Source: Chitinophagaceae bacterium
Lineage (GTDB): Bacteria; Bacteroidota; Bacteroidia; Chitinophagales; Chitinophagaceae
DNA: 64,000 bases
Direction of reading: 5' to 3'
NCBI GenBank assembly: GCA_003168265.1
Contig: PMSV01000004.1
Location: 1 to 64,000 of the forward strand
Every line of letters starts with the position of its first letter. Positions within the stretch are counted from its first letter, which is position 1. This document shows, one piece after another, positions 25,390 to 34,889 of this stretch. The notes under the pieces are model-generated. The model was not told the DNA's origin. It worked only from the letters and a program-made list of their open reading frames with translations, and did no database searches. The translations under genes were made by a program, and so were the position numbers.

Positions 25390-27021
25390 TCAGACCTGAA
25401 TAACTCCTGTTTTGAATTCTTCCAAATGCCCCTGGTGGCTGGCAGCCTTGATCCCTTCGGCAATATATTTCCGGGTTTCTACCGGATCGATGATAGCATC
25501 TACCCAGAGACGAGCGGCAGCATAATAAGGTGCCGTCTGTTTCAGGTACCTGCCCTTGATCTCGTCGAGCAATTTATTTTCTTCCTCAACACTCACGGAC
25601 TTACCCTGCGCCTTCATGGAACTTACCTGGATCTGTAAAAGAGTCCTGGCAGCCTGCTCCCCTCCCATCACGGCGATCCGGGCGCTGGGCCAGGCATGGA
25701 TGAAGCGGGGATCATAGGCTTTACCGCACATGGCATAATTACCGGCGCCATAGGAATTGCCGATGATAATGGTGATCTTAGGAACAACGGAATTGGCCAC
25801 GGCATTGACCAGCTTGGCTCCGTCTTTGATGATGCCGGAATGTTCACTTCGGCTGCCTACCATGAAGCCTGTAACATCCTGCAGGAAGACAAGAGGGATT
25901 TTTTTCTGGTTGCAGTTCATGATGAAGCGGGCAGCCTTGTCGGCACTGTCATTGTAAATGACTCCTCCCATCTGCATCTCCCCTTTCTTGCTCTTCACGA
26001 TCTTACGCTGGTTAGCGACAATACCGACGGCCCATCCTTCGATCCGGGCATAACCGCAGAGAATGGTCTTGCCATAGTCCTCCTTGAATTCATCGAATTC
26101 CGATCTGTCGACGATCCGCCCGATGATCTCAAGCATATCGTAGGCTTTGGAAGGATCGGAGGGCATGATGCCATAGATCTCTTCAATTTTTTTAACAGGC
26201 GGATGAGGCAGGATTCGGTCAAAAGGACTGATTTGGGGATTGCCTAGTTTTGATATTATTTTTTTGATCCGGTCCAGGCATTCCTGTTCCGTATCGAATT
26301 TATAATCTGCAATGCCCGAGATCTCCGTATGGGTCGTGGCGCCGCCGAGGGTCTCGTTGTCGATATCTTCTCCAATGGCAGCTTTCACCAGGTAGGATCC
26401 CGCCAAAAAGATCGATCCGTTTCCATTCACCATCAGGGTCTCATCGCTCATGATAGGAAGATAGGCTCCGCCTGCAACACAGGCCCCCATCACGGCGGCA
26501 ATCTGGGTGATACCCATGGCGCTCATTCTGGCATTGTTGCGAAAAATTCTCCCGAAATGTTCCTTGTCAGGAAATATTTCATCCTGAAGAGGCAGAAAAA
26601 CTCCTGCACTGTCAACGAGGTAGATGATAGGCAGGCGGTTCTCCATAGCAATTTCCTGCATTCGGAGGTTCTTCTTTCCCGTAATCGGAAACCAGGCCCC
26701 GGCCTTGACCGTCTGATCATTGGCCACGATCACGCACTGTCTGCCACTTACGTATCCGACACCCGCTACGGTCCCGCCCGCAGGACAACCGCCGTATTCT
26801 TCATACATTTCATAACCAGCAAAGGCGCCGATCTCGATAAATTCACTATCCTGATCGATCAGGTATTGTATTCGCTGATGTGGAGTGAGCTTTTTCTTTT
26901 CCTGCTGCTTTTCCACTGCTTTCTTTCCACCACCCAGGCGAATTTTATCCAGACGGGTCCTGAGCTGGCTCAGGGACAGACGCATCGCATCATCGTTCTT
27001 GTTAAAGTTGATATCTATCAT
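25390..27021 (-). CDS. Acyl-CoA carboxylase beta subunit (methylcrotonyl-CoA type)
   Basis: 543 residues. The N-terminal carboxyltransferase half has LTPHQRIQYLIDQDSEFIEIG and GACVAGGAYLPIMSDE with an oxyanion-hole GG; the C-terminal half has FLQDVTGFMVGSRSEHSGIIKDGAKLV and IIGNSYGAGNYAMCGKAYDP, the pattern of methylcrotonoyl-CoA carboxylase beta rather than propionyl-CoA carboxylase. It transfers carboxyl from biotin to the acyl-CoA in leucine or isoprenoid breakdown, and needs a biotin-bearing alpha subunit that is not in this window. It is followed by rnhA in the same transcript and divergent from the DUF3810 gene. Confidence 0.88.
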   Translation of the reverse strand: MIDINFNKNDDAMRLSLSQLRTRLDKIRLGGGKKAVEKQQEKKKLTPHQRIQYLIDQDSEFIEIGAFAGYEMYEEYGGCPAGGTVAGVGYVSGRQCVIVANDQTVKAGAWFPITGKKNLRMQEIAMENRLPIIYLVDSAGVFLPLQDEIFPDKEHFGRIFRNNARMSAMGITQIAAVMGACVAGGAYLPIMSDETLMVNGNGSIFLAGSYLVKAAIGEDIDNETLGGATTHTEISGIADYKFDTEQECLDRIKKIISKLGNPQISPFDRILPHPPVKKIEEIYGIMPSDPSKAYDMLEIIGRIVDRSEFDEFKEDYGKTILCGYARIEGWAVGIVANQRKIVKSKKGEMQMGGVIYNDSADKAARFIMNCNQKKIPLVFLQDVTGFMVGSRSEHSGIIKDGAKLVNAVANSVVPKITIIIGNSYGAGNYAMCGKAYDPRFIHAWPSARIAVMGGEQAARTLLQIQVSSMKAQGKSVSVEEENKLLDEIKGRYLKQTAPYYAAARLWVDAIIDPVETRKYIAEGIKAASHQGHLEEFKTGVIQV

Positions 27022-27086
27022 GGTAATGCTGTGAATGATGCAATTTAAGAGGGAAGCAGTAATATTGGATAATTAAAGTGTTTACT

Positions 27087-28157
27087 ATGGGTTTAAGCCG
27101 CCGCTGGCTGATTGTTCTGATCTTTACGGCTTTGATTAAGCTATTTTCATTTTTCCCTGACCTGGTCGAGAAATGGTTTTCAAATGGCATTTACCAGGGT
27201 ATCGCTTTGGTTCAACGCAGCCTCTTCGGTTGGATGCCTTTCAGTTTCGGGGATATCTTTTATCTGGCTGCTGGTATCTGGCTGCTGGCAAAACTGATTG
27301 GGTTGCTAAGGCGCATTTTCAGAAAGGAACTTAACCGGGGTTATTTTTTTTATTTTATCCGCAAACTGTTATTTATTTCGCTTTGGGTATATATTATCTT
27401 CAACCTGCTATGGGGAATGAATTATAACCGCCTCGGCATTGCGCACCAACTCAGCCTGGATGTAAAACCTTACGGAAAGCAGGAATTGGTAGAAGTTATA
27501 AGTCAGATCGTTGGCAAATTAAATGAGCTCGATTCGGTTTCAAGAATCAACAGGGATCAATTGCTGCAGAAAAAATATCTTTTCGGTGAATCCGAGCATT
27601 GCTATGAGCTACTTTCAAGGGAAGAACCCATCTTCACCTATAAAATACCATCTGTAAAAAACTCCCTTTTCAGCCGTGCCGGAGACTATCTTGGGTTCAC
27701 CGGTTATTATAATCCCTTTTCGGGAGAAGCGCAGGTCAATACAACCGTTCCGGTATTCGTCCAACCCTTCACTACCTGTCATGAGATCGGCCATCAGTTA
27801 GGCTATGCAAAGGAGAATGAAGCGAATTTTGCGGGCTATCTTTCCGCCCGCTCCTCGTCGGACCCGGCCTTCCGTTATTCGGTTTATTTCGATCTTTATC
27901 TCTATGCGGCCAGGGAGCTGTATATACGAGACTCCACCCTGCTCGTTCCTTTAAGGGAAAGCCTGCATCCGGCAATTCGTAAGGATTACAAGACCCTTCG
28001 GGAATTTTATAGACAATATGAAAATCCGCTGGAACCCATCCTTTCCAAAATTTACGGGAAATACCTAAGGGCGAACCAGCAGCCCCAGGGCATCCTTAGC
28101 TACGATGAAGTGATAGCATGGCTGATCGCTTACTTTAAGAAAATGCATAGCATTTAG
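27087..28157 (+). CDS. DUF3810 membrane protein with zinc-protease motif
   Basis: 356 residues from ATG 27087 (a GTG nine bases earlier is possible). Three membrane helices in the first 110 residues (LIVLIFTALIKLFSFF, FGDIFYLAAGIWLLAKLIG, KLLFISLWVYIIFNLLWG), then a domain with FTTCHEIGHQLGYAKENEANFAGYL, where HEIGHQ (about 232-237) and the downstream ENEAN match a gluzincin-like metal site. DUF3810 proteins are presumed membrane proteases without known substrates. The stop overlaps the convergent dcd stop by four bases. Confidence 0.85.
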   Translation: MGLSRRWLIVLIFTALIKLFSFFPDLVEKWFSNGIYQGIALVQRSLFGWMPFSFGDIFYLAAGIWLLAKLIGLLRRIFRKELNRGYFFYFIRKLLFISLWVYIIFNLLWGMNYNRLGIAHQLSLDVKPYGKQELVEVISQIVGKLNELDSVSRINRDQLLQKKYLFGESEHCYELLSREEPIFTYKIPSVKNSLFSRAGDYLGFTGYYNPFSGEAQVNTTVPVFVQPFTTCHEIGHQLGYAKENEANFAGYLSARSSSDPAFRYSVYFDLYLYAARELYIRDSTLLVPLRESLHPAIRKDYKTLREFYRQYENPLEPILSKIYGKYLRANQQPQGILSYDEVIAWLIAYFKKMHSI

Positions 28158-28690
28158 AAATTATTCTTCCACATCATGCTTTCTACAGGCTTATCAATCT
28201 GTCCCGAATATTTAGCGTCCTTTTTCTGGTTGTATTTGATTTCGATCTCACCGTCAACGGGGAAATAGATCAATTGTCCTACCGGCATCCCCTTATAGAC
28301 TTTTACAGGCTGCTTCACGGAGATTTCCAGGGTCCAGTTTCCGCAGAATCCCACATCCCCCTTGCCCGCGGTCGCATGGATATCGATACCGAGCCGACCC
28401 GTGGATGATTTTCCTTCCAGAAAGGGTACATGCGCATGGGTCTCGGTATATTCTTCTGTAACGCCCAGGTAGAAAATATGCGGATAGAGCACAAATCCAT
28501 CTTCGGGTATTTCAAAATAGTTGATAAGATTGTGTTTCTTGGCATCCAGGATATGATCATTGTAAGTGGCCAGCCACTTGCCGAGGTGAATATCATAGGA
28601 ATTGCTTCCCAGGCATTCTCTTCTGTATGGATCAATCTTGATGGTTCCCAAGGCGATCTCTGAGAGTATTTTTAGATCTGATAAAATCAT
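28154..28690 (-). CDS. dcd: dCTP deaminase
   Basis: 178 residues, the standard Dcd length. Recognisable elements: MILSDLKILSEI at the N-terminus, RECLGSNSYDIHLGKW, the conserved VPFLEGKSSTGRLGIDIHATAGKGDVGFCGNWTLE core with the catalytic glutamate and nucleotide-binding Ser/Arg residues, and KVYKGMPVGQLIYF. It converts dCTP to dUTP and ammonia, providing dUMP for thymidylate synthesis after dUTPase. The lack of a bifunctional DCD-DUT fingerprint cannot be fully judged by eye. Divergent from the phosphopantetheinyl transferase gene. Confidence 0.93.
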   Translation of the reverse strand: MILSDLKILSEIALGTIKIDPYRRECLGSNSYDIHLGKWLATYNDHILDAKKHNLINYFEIPEDGFVLYPHIFYLGVTEEYTETHAHVPFLEGKSSTGRLGIDIHATAGKGDVGFCGNWTLEISVKQPVKVYKGMPVGQLIYFPVDGEIEIKYNQKKDAKYSGQIDKPVESMMWKNNF

Positions 28691-28771
28691 TTCCGGGTTT
28701 TCGTTTATTTTTCGGTTTAATTATTGAATTTGCAAAATCAACCCGGCGAATTTCGCATTTAGGGCTCGTTC

Positions 28772-29398
28772 ATGCCATTATTTTATCAACATAATATCAA
28801 CGAACACACAAGACTCGCCATCTGGAAGATAGAGGAAGATGATTCATATTTCCTCCAGCGGGTGAATATTTCCCGAACCGTATCACATCCTCAGAAAAGA
28901 TTGCAGCACCTCGCGGGTCGATGGCTGCTCACCCATCTATTCGAAGATTTCCCGCTGAATTCCATCTTACTTAGCGATTCCCGAAAGCCCATTCTGCAGG
29001 ACGAAAAATACCATTTTTCGATCTCGCATTGCCGGCAATTTGCGGCAGCCATCGTTAGTTCGGTTCATCGGGTAGGCATTGACGTGGAAACGACCCGGCC
29101 CCGGATAAGATCGATCGCAGCTAAATTCCTTGCTGAGGGAGAAAAAAAACTGATCGGCTTTGATAGAATTGAAGACCGCTTCCTGACCCTGCTCTGGGGG
29201 GCAAAGGAGGCGATCTATAAATGGGATGGGGCGGGTGGAATTGATTTCAGTGAACACATCCAGCTTCAGGAGTTTGATACAGCGCCCGATCGTGAAGAAA
29301 TCCATATGCGCTTTCAATTCGGAACAGACCATAAGATTCCCCTGAATGTCAGCGGTCGATTCTTCGATGAACTGGCCCTGGCCTGGGTAATGAGTTAA
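28772..29398 (+). CDS. 4'-phosphopantetheinyl transferase
   Basis: 208 residues of the Sfp-like superfamily. Motifs: the substrate-binding KRLQHLAGRWLL near 45-55, KYHFSISHCRQFAAAIVS near 84, the Mg-binding VGIDVETTRPR near 107-117 and the hallmark LWGAKEAIYKWDG near 148-160. It attaches the phosphopantetheine arm of CoA to acyl or peptidyl carrier proteins. It lies about 3 kb from the KS/dehydratase mini-operon and could serve its missing carrier protein, but a general fatty-acid role is equally possible. Single gene convergent with DUF2130. Confidence 0.88.
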   Translation: MPLFYQHNINEHTRLAIWKIEEDDSYFLQRVNISRTVSHPQKRLQHLAGRWLLTHLFEDFPLNSILLSDSRKPILQDEKYHFSISHCRQFAAAIVSSVHRVGIDVETTRPRIRSIAAKFLAEGEKKLIGFDRIEDRFLTLLWGAKEAIYKWDGAGGIDFSEHIQLQEFDTAPDREEIHMRFQFGTDHKIPLNVSGRFFDELALAWVMS

Positions 29399-29408
29399 GA
29401 TAACCTGG

Positions 29409-30659
29409 CTATTCCAGCAACAAATTTCCTTCCTCATCCAAAAGAGGCATGTCAATCGAGTCGCTGCCCGCAATTCCTTCAATGGATCCCTTGACATGGG
29501 CTGCATTCAATAGCAATTTTTCGAGTTGTTTCTCCCTGGACTTCCAGAGTTTTTCCATCATATCCCTTTCCTTTTGAATGGACTGTTTCATAGAAAGAAA
29601 CCCTTCTCTGATGGCCTTCCATTGTTCACTGAATTCACGGCTGGTCAGGTAATCATAGAGCAGGTGCATTTTATCGCCCTTGTTTTGCTGGTTAAGCGTC
29701 GCAATATAGACGCGGATGATTCCGTCGCGGATCAGGTGGGCCAGGGCCCTCACTTCCTGGAAGGAACAGATCCAGACCCCGTTTCTTTCACCGAACTGCT
29801 TCATGTCCTTCGGCATCGTACGCGTTACGATGACCGGTATATCCGCACCCTGGCTGCGCATATCGTTTTTTAATTTTTCGATCCAGTCCTGGCTGAAATG
29901 TTCCGTCCTTTTACTTTCATAAATGATCTTTCCGCATTCATGACCGAATTTATTTCTTACGATTTGAATGCAATCGGCGCCCCTCACACCCTTCCCCACT
30001 TCTTCAATTTTATCAAAGGGGAAGGCCTGTCTCAGTATCTCTTCCAGAAAAAGCTCCTGCACTTCTCCCTGCAATTGCATAGACCCCTGTTCCTGTCTGC
30101 GTTTCATTTCTTCGGTCAACCTCCTTTGATCATCGAGTTGTTTTTCTAGCTCCTTAACCCGCAGTTGGAATTCCTGTTCCTTGAGTTCTATCTTTGAATT
30201 CTCGTCCCTTACCAGTTCCGCCTTCATTTTCTCACGTTCTTCAAGCATCCTTCTCCCTAAGGAGATTTCGAGTTCCACTTCCCTGGTCTTTAATTCCCTT
30301 TCCTTTTGCAGGAATTCAATTTCGCGCTGCCTGGATTCCTTTAGCTTTTCCTCGGTTTCCAGGTTGGAATCCCGGAGCATTTTGAGCCGGTATTCAAAAT
30401 CCGATCCGATGCTCTTTCTCAGGCTTTCTTCCAGCGAGCGCTGAAGAGCGGTCTTCTCTTCCTGCAATTGCCGGGCAAATTCAGCATCCTTGTTTTGGAT
30501 GTTGGTCTGGAATTCTTTTTCCTTTCTAAGCAATTCCTCGTCCTTCTGCCGCTTGTATTTCTGCATCTCGTTACGCAGTTCCTTCTTGTATTCTTCAGAT
30601 ACCGCTTCTTCAATGGGAAATTCCGCCGAGCAATTGGGACATTTGATGAGGGTAGACAT
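29409..30659 (-). CDS. DUF2130 coiled-coil protein
   Basis: 416 residues. A short N-terminal zinc-ribbon-like CPNC (Cys7, Cys10) is followed by a long coiled coil (about residues 20-200, rich in Glu, Lys, Arg and Leu). The conserved DUF2130 domain follows (about 205-345), with [41 protein letters not shown] and [11 protein letters not shown]. The E-x-K pattern in that domain resembles a nuclease-like fold, but no activity is established for the family. It is divergent from lepA; its start overlaps no other gene. Confidence 0.88.
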   Translation of the reverse strand: MSTLIKCPNCSAEFPIEEAVSEEYKKELRNEMQKYKRQKDEELLRKEKEFQTNIQNKDAEFARQLQEEKTALQRSLEESLRKSIGSDFEYRLKMLRDSNLETEEKLKESRQREIEFLQKERELKTREVELEISLGRRMLEEREKMKAELVRDENSKIELKEQEFQLRVKELEKQLDDQRRLTEEMKRRQEQGSMQLQGEVQELFLEEILRQAFPFDKIEEVGKGVRGADCIQIVRNKFGHECGKIIYESKRTEHFSQDWIEKLKNDMRSQGADIPVIVTRTMPKDMKQFGERNGVWICSFQEVRALAHLIRDGIIRVYIATLNQQNKGDKMHLLYDYLTSREFSEQWKAIREGFLSMKQSIQKERDMMEKLWKSREKQLEKLLLNAAHVKGSIEGIAGSDSIDMPLLDEEGNLLLE

Positions 30660-30727
30660 CCGCTTTTTGAGAGCAATTTACTATAAGTCAATGGAATCAG
30701 GCCATTCGAAGGCTCGTCGCTTTTCAC

Positions 30728-30735
30728 TAAGTTTG
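30728..30735 (+). promoter_or_regulatory. -7 box of lepA
   Basis: TAAGTTTG matches TAnnTTTG and ends 21 bases before the ATG at 30757. This supports the 30757 start over the long upstream extension of the frame, which runs antisense through the DUF2130 gene. Confidence 0.5.
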
Positions 30736-30756
30736 CAGCGCAATTCAAACAAGATA

Positions 30757-32547
30757 ATGAAGGATATAAGGAATTTTTGCATCATTGCCCATATCGATCA
30801 CGGTAAATCCACCCTGGCGGACAGGCTTTTACAATCCACACACACGGTGAGCGACAGGGAAATGATGGACCAGGTCCTGGACGATATGGACCTGGAGAGG
30901 GAAAAGGGAATTACTATCAAGAGCCATGCGATCCAGATCAATTATAATTACCAGGGTCAACATTATATCCTGAACCTGATAGATACTCCAGGCCATGTGG
31001 ATTTCAGTTATGAGGTCAGCCGGGCTCTGGCCGCCTGCGAAGGCGTGCTTTTGCTCGTGGATGCAACCCAGGGTATCCAGGCACAGACGATTTCCAATCT
31101 CTATCTGGCCATTGAAAACGACCTGGAGATCATTCCAGTGATCAATAAGATCGATATGGACGGGGCCATGATCGAGGAAGTGAGGGATCAGATCATAGAA
31201 TTAATCGGTTGCAAACCGGAGGATATCCTACTGGCCAGCGCAAGGACCGGACTTGGCGTGGAAGAGATCCTGCATGCCATTGTGAACAGGATACCGGCTC
31301 CCGAGGGCAAACCAAAGGACCCCTTACAGGCCCTGATCTTCGACAGCGTATTCAATTCCTTCAGAGGCATCATTGTTTATTACCGCATATTGAACGGAAG
31401 CATCAAAAAAGGAGATAAGGTCAAATTTGTGTCCACCGGAATCGAATACGAGGCTGATGAGGTGGGGATCCTGAAATTGGCCCTTGTTCCCAAACCTGAG
31501 GTGAAGACGGGGGATGTGGGTTATATAATCACAGGTATCAAGAATGCAAAGGAAGTCAAGGTCGGGGATACCATTACAATAGCCAGCAACGAGAATCCCA
31601 GGATGGTTCAGGGTTTTGAAGATGTCAAGCCCATGGTATTTGCCGGCATATTTCCTGTGGATACGGATGATTTTGGAGAACTGAGGGATTGCATGGACAA
31701 GCTGCAGCTCAACGACGCTTCCCTTACATACGAGCTCGAGACCTCCCAGGCCCTGGGATTTGGATTTCGCTGCGGATTCCTTGGAATGCTGCATATGGAG
31801 ATCATCCAGGAAAGGCTGGAAAGAGAGTTCGATCAGATGGTGATCACGACGGTTCCAAACGTCAGCTTTATAGCTTATACCACCAGGGGCGAAAAAGTGA
31901 TCGTTAACAATCCGACGGAGATGCCGGATCCCGTGAGCATCGAACGCATCGAAGAACCCTATATCAAGGCACAGATCATCAGCAAGCCGGAATATATCGG
32001 AAATATCATTACGCTATGCCTTGGCAAAAGAGGCATCCTGATAAACCAGAGCTATCTCACTACGACTAGAGTGGAATTATTTTTCGAAATGCCGCTTACG
32101 GAAATCGTTTTTGACTTTTACGATAAGTTGAAGAGCCAGACCAGGGGTTATGCTTCATTTGACTATCATCCGATCGGTTACCGGGACGCAGATATCGCGA
32201 AAATGGATATCCTGCTCAACGGGGATAAGGTGGATGCACTGAGCGCCCTGATCCATCGCAGCCGGGCCCAGGACTTTGGCCGCAAGCTCTGCGAAAAATT
32301 AAAGGAATTGCTGCCCAGGCAACAATTCCAAATCGCCATCCAGGCCGCTATCGGAGCCAAGGTGATTGCACGTGAAACCATCAGCGCTCTGCGAAAAGAC
32401 GTAACCGCCAAATGCTATGGAGGGGATATCAGCCGCAAACGCAAGCTGCTGGAAAAACAAAAAGAAGGCAAGAAGCGCATGCGGCAAATCGGCAATGTAG
32501 AGGTCCCGCAGGAAGCATTCCTGGCCGTTCTTAAACTGGATGATTGA
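30757..32547 (+). CDS. lepA: Elongation factor 4 (LepA)
   Basis: 596 residues from ATG 30757, the normal LepA size. G-domain motifs: G1 [13 protein letters not shown] (residues 9-21), the switch [13 protein letters not shown]3 DTPGHVDF near 78 and G4 NKID near 132. Then come the beta-barrel, LepA domains with [17 protein letters not shown] and the LepA-specific C-terminal region ([42 protein letters not shown]). A ribosome-bound GTPase that rescues stalled or mispositioned ribosomes. The 3' end overlaps the convergent dehydratase gene by 17 bases. Confidence 0.97.
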   Translation: MKDIRNFCIIAHIDHGKSTLADRLLQSTHTVSDREMMDQVLDDMDLEREKGITIKSHAIQINYNYQGQHYILNLIDTPGHVDFSYEVSRALAACEGVLLLVDATQGIQAQTISNLYLAIENDLEIIPVINKIDMDGAMIEEVRDQIIELIGCKPEDILLASARTGLGVEEILHAIVNRIPAPEGKPKDPLQALIFDSVFNSFRGIIVYYRILNGSIKKGDKVKFVSTGIEYEADEVGILKLALVPKPEVKTGDVGYIITGIKNAKEVKVGDTITIASNENPRMVQGFEDVKPMVFAGIFPVDTDDFGELRDCMDKLQLNDASLTYELETSQALGFGFRCGFLGMLHMEIIQERLEREFDQMVITTVPNVSFIAYTTRGEKVIVNNPTEMPDPVSIERIEEPYIKAQIISKPEYIGNIITLCLGKRGILINQSYLTTTRVELFFEMPLTEIVFDFYDKLKSQTRGYASFDYHPIGYRDADIAKMDILLNGDKVDALSALIHRSRAQDFGRKLCEKLKELLPRQQFQIAIQAAIGAKVIARETISALRKDVTAKCYGGDISRKRKLLEKQKEGKKRMRQIGNVEVPQEAFLAVLKLDD

Positions 32548-32908
32548 TCACTTCTCTGAATTGACCGCTGAATTTAAAAAAGACGGTGTTTTCCAGGAAT
32601 AAGGAAGCCTGCACCTGAATTTCCTCACCTAATCGGAGATTCATTCTGAAATTGAGGGTTTGGGTTACCCTCGGATCTACGATGGTAAGGAATTTCAGAT
32701 GGTTCGCTCTAACCACAATCACCCCTTTTCTCAGTTTCATCTCCAGCATTTCCTTCACGATTTGCATCATGCAAACTCCAGGCAAAACAGGAGACTGAGG
32801 AAAATGTCCCCCGAAGATGCGGTGTTCAGGCTGAAGATGGATCAGGGCTTCGAATAGCTCCTGCTGATCATTGAGATCTGTCACAGTATATAAATCGTTC
32901 AGGAGCAT
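32531..32908 (-). CDS. FabZ-like HotDog dehydratase
   Basis: 125 residues with the 3-hydroxyacyl-ACP dehydratase core: [27 protein letters not shown], in which His35 is the catalytic His and V-L-P-G-V the conserved loop; the rest is a single HotDog fold. The second acidic residue usually found on the hot-dog helix is not obvious here, so full activity is uncertain. It is the last gene of a five-gene minus-strand operon with a KS-like protein, NodB deacetylase, LolA-like and LolB-like proteins, and its start abuts the preceding stop. This suggests acyl-chain elongation for an envelope pigment or lipid rather than primary fatty-acid synthesis. Confidence 0.75.
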   Translation of the reverse strand: MLLNDLYTVTDLNDQQELFEALIHLQPEHRIFGGHFPQSPVLPGVCMMQIVKEMLEMKLRKGVIVVRANHLKFLTIVDPRVTQTLNFRMNLRLGEEIQVQASLFLENTVFFKFSGQFREVINHPV

Positions 32909-33540
32909 CAGTTCGGCAATTTTTTTAGACTTATATCAAAGTTGAAGTTTTTATGCGAAATACCGATCGTATCGGGAATGGATCCCTGATCCATCCTCAT
33001 CATGGCTTCTACGACCACTTTGGAGGAGGAGGCCCTTTGCATGGAAATGAGCCTGTTGCAGGCACTGTCCGTCAAATAGTAGTAATAACCCTTTGTCTGG
33101 GGAAAGGCCGTATAGACCAAACCATCTCCCTTTAATGAATAGGTTTTGTGTTCCCGGAGGTGTTGCATCAGCACCAGCTCGAAATCCTTCCTCAGGGTCT
33201 TGATCACCGCTTTTTTATTCATTTTTTCGTTAATACTATAAACTTTAAATCCACCACCGGCCAGAAAGGAAAGATCAAAAAAAATATAGCCGTTTTCGGA
33301 TGTGAACACCAGTCTTATACTGCTATCGGGCATGGCTTTGATGATGAGAATCCCGCTGAGATGTTTGCTGGTCACGTCAATGCCTGCACGATAAATGGCA
33401 GATCCGAATCCCGGCCTGAATTTTTCCAGGCAGGGAGCCCGGGATTCCATCCTCGGTAAATGACTATATAGGGTATTGCATCCCGATAGAACAAGTACCA
33501 TGCTAATGAATGGCAAAAAGCGCATCGGAAATTTCGACAT
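32908..33540 (-). CDS. LolB-like lipoprotein
   Basis: 210 residues beginning MSKFPMRFLPFISMVLVLSGC, a lipoprotein signal with lipobox LSGC; an ATG five codons later also fits, and the longest frame starts 12 codons earlier inside the LolA-like gene. The mature domain is beta-rich with SGILIIKAMPDSSIRLVFTS and KAVIKTLRKDFELVLMQH, which recalls the LolB/DUF4292 fold that receives lipid moieties. It overlaps the LolA-like gene by 38 bases. A LolA/LolB-like pair inside a KS operon is typical of aryl-polyene and flexirubin clusters, where they are thought to deliver the lipid product to the outer membrane. Function inferred from context. Confidence 0.65.
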   Translation of the reverse strand: MSKFPMRFLPFISMVLVLSGCNTLYSHLPRMESRAPCLEKFRPGFGSAIYRAGIDVTSKHLSGILIIKAMPDSSIRLVFTSENGYIFFDLSFLAGGGFKVYSINEKMNKKAVIKTLRKDFELVLMQHLREHKTYSLKGDGLVYTAFPQTKGYYYYLTDSACNRLISMQRASSSKVVVEAMMRMDQGSIPDTIGISHKNFNFDISLKKLPN

Positions 33541-34138
33541 TGAATTCTTTGTTGATGAAGCGGATAAGGGTATCATCCCCTGACAATTCGATCATGTCTA
33601 TTTTACTGACAGAATAATCCTTTTTATCTACCGTGATATTGATGTTTTTAAAATAGGCTTTAAGGCTCCGGGCAACCGGGGTTAATTCAACCAGGAAGGA
33701 CTGGCTGTTCTCGAAGATCCGGAATCTAAAATCCGGATTATCCAAAGCTGTTCCCCTCACGCAATCCACCGTAATTTTATTGATCTGCTGAAAAAGTTTG
33801 TTTGAACTTACTGAAACAAGGTTCTCCTTGTTGCCATCCTTCAGGAAGATATTGTCTTTGTTGATGATCATCAGGTACTGAAAGGGCTCGTTGTATTCCA
33901 TTCTTACCAGGTTGTCTTTTTTGAACCAGAATTTTCCTTTTGAACTGACTTTTTCAGACAACATGGAAAGGTTTTTCTCCTGAATGAAATCGCAGCGGAT
34001 GCTTCTGATCTTTTGGGAAGCCAGGGAGAATTGCTCCTTAAAATTTGTTCCACCCGCAATTGGACTGAAGCCGGGATATTGTCCCTTAACCAATGTCGAA
34101 ACCAGGACCAACCCAAAAACAAAAACCAGCTTAATCAT
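33503..34138 (-). CDS. LolA-like outer-membrane carrier protein
   Basis: 211 residues with signal peptide MIKLVFVFGLVLVSTLVKGQ. The mature part matches the LolA fold: IRSIRCDFIQEKNLSMLSEKVSSKGKFWFKKDNLVRMEYNEPF, with the F-x-Q-x-K and W-F pattern, followed by beta strands to IDMIELSGDDTLIRFINKEF. Such periplasmic carriers bind lipoproteins or, in pigment clusters, probably hydrophobic polyene-lipids. It overlaps the deacetylase gene by 8 bases and the lipoprotein gene by 38, so these are translationally coupled. It is probably a pathway-specific paralogue, not the housekeeping LolA. Confidence 0.8.
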   Translation of the reverse strand: MIKLVFVFGLVLVSTLVKGQYPGFSPIAGGTNFKEQFSLASQKIRSIRCDFIQEKNLSMLSEKVSSKGKFWFKKDNLVRMEYNEPFQYLMIINKDNIFLKDGNKENLVSVSSNKLFQQINKITVDCVRGTALDNPDFRFRIFENSQSFLVELTPVARSLKAYFKNINITVDKKDYSVSKIDMIELSGDDTLIRFINKEFNVEISDALFAIH

Positions 34139-34889
34139 AGGCTTGTAAATTACACATTTTATCCAACCTCCTGATCGAATAGCCCTGCTCCCTGATCGTA
34201 CCGATCAAGAGGGGCAATACAGAAAGAGTGGTCTTGCTGGTATCGTGAAACAGCAGGATTGCGCCCGGCCTCAAACCCTTCATGATTTTTTTGAAAAGCC
34301 GATCCTCATTCCGTTCTACGGTATCGAGTGAACGGATGCTCCATCCAACTGAGGTTAAACCGCCAGGACGAATGGCTTTGGAAAGATTTGGATTGGTGAC
34401 GCCATAGGGAGGCCTGAAGAGCCTCGGGCGCTGACCGGTCAGCGCCCGAACCATATCATTCATTTGATTGATGTCCTCCAACATTCGCCTGGAAGAAAAC
34501 AAATCAAACCAGAAATGATGGGAATAACTATGGTTGCCGATTAAATGCCCCTCATTCATAATACGCATGACAATTTTTTCCCTGCCCGGGATCCGCTTAC
34601 CGATGCAAAAAAATGCAGCTTCAACCTCGTATTGTTTCAGTGTATCAAGGATCTCCGAACTGTATTGATCGGCGGGTCCATCATCGAAACTGAATGCGAT
34701 CACTTTCTCCTTTGTATCTGCAGAACAGATGGACCGGATATAAAAACCCAATTGAATGAAATAGCTGCCCAGAAAAAGCAGAAAGCTATAGAGTAAAAGT
34801 GCTGCTATGACGACCCATAAAGGTCCAAGAATAATCAGAACGCCAATGAGAAGCCCGAAAAAAATACTCGTGTTTCTGAAATTCAGCAT
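34131..34889 (-). CDS. NodB-family polysaccharide deacetylase
   Basis: 252 residues. One or two hydrophobic helices at the N-terminus (about 10-45) anchor it. The NodB domain has motif 1 FSFDDGPADQY (metal-binding Asp), motif 2 HLIGNHSYSHHFW (metal His pair), motif 3 RLFRPPYGVTN, and a final ILLFHDTSK, so the catalytic set is complete. It removes N- or O-acetyl groups from glycans in the periplasm or at the membrane. The start overlaps the KS stop by seven bases. Some flexirubin/resorcinol-type clusters carry such a gene; its target here is unknown. Confidence 0.88.
   Translation of the reverse strand: MLNFRNTSIFFGLLIGVLIILGPLWVVIAALLLYSFLLFLGSYFIQLGFYIRSICSADTKEKVIAFSFDDGPADQYSSEILDTLKQYEVEAAFFCIGKRIPGREKIVMRIMNEGHLIGNHSYSHHFWFDLFSSRRMLEDINQMNDMVRALTGQRPRLFRPPYGVTNPNLSKAIRPGGLTSVGWSIRSLDTVERNEDRLFKKIMKGLRPGAILLFHDTSKTTLSVLPLLIGTIREQGYSIRRLDKMCNLQAYD

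Noticed and set aside
30490-30756. N-terminal extension of lepA
   Set aside because: The extension reads antisense through DUF2130 coding DNA, lacks similarity to LepA, and a -7 box lies just before the standard start.
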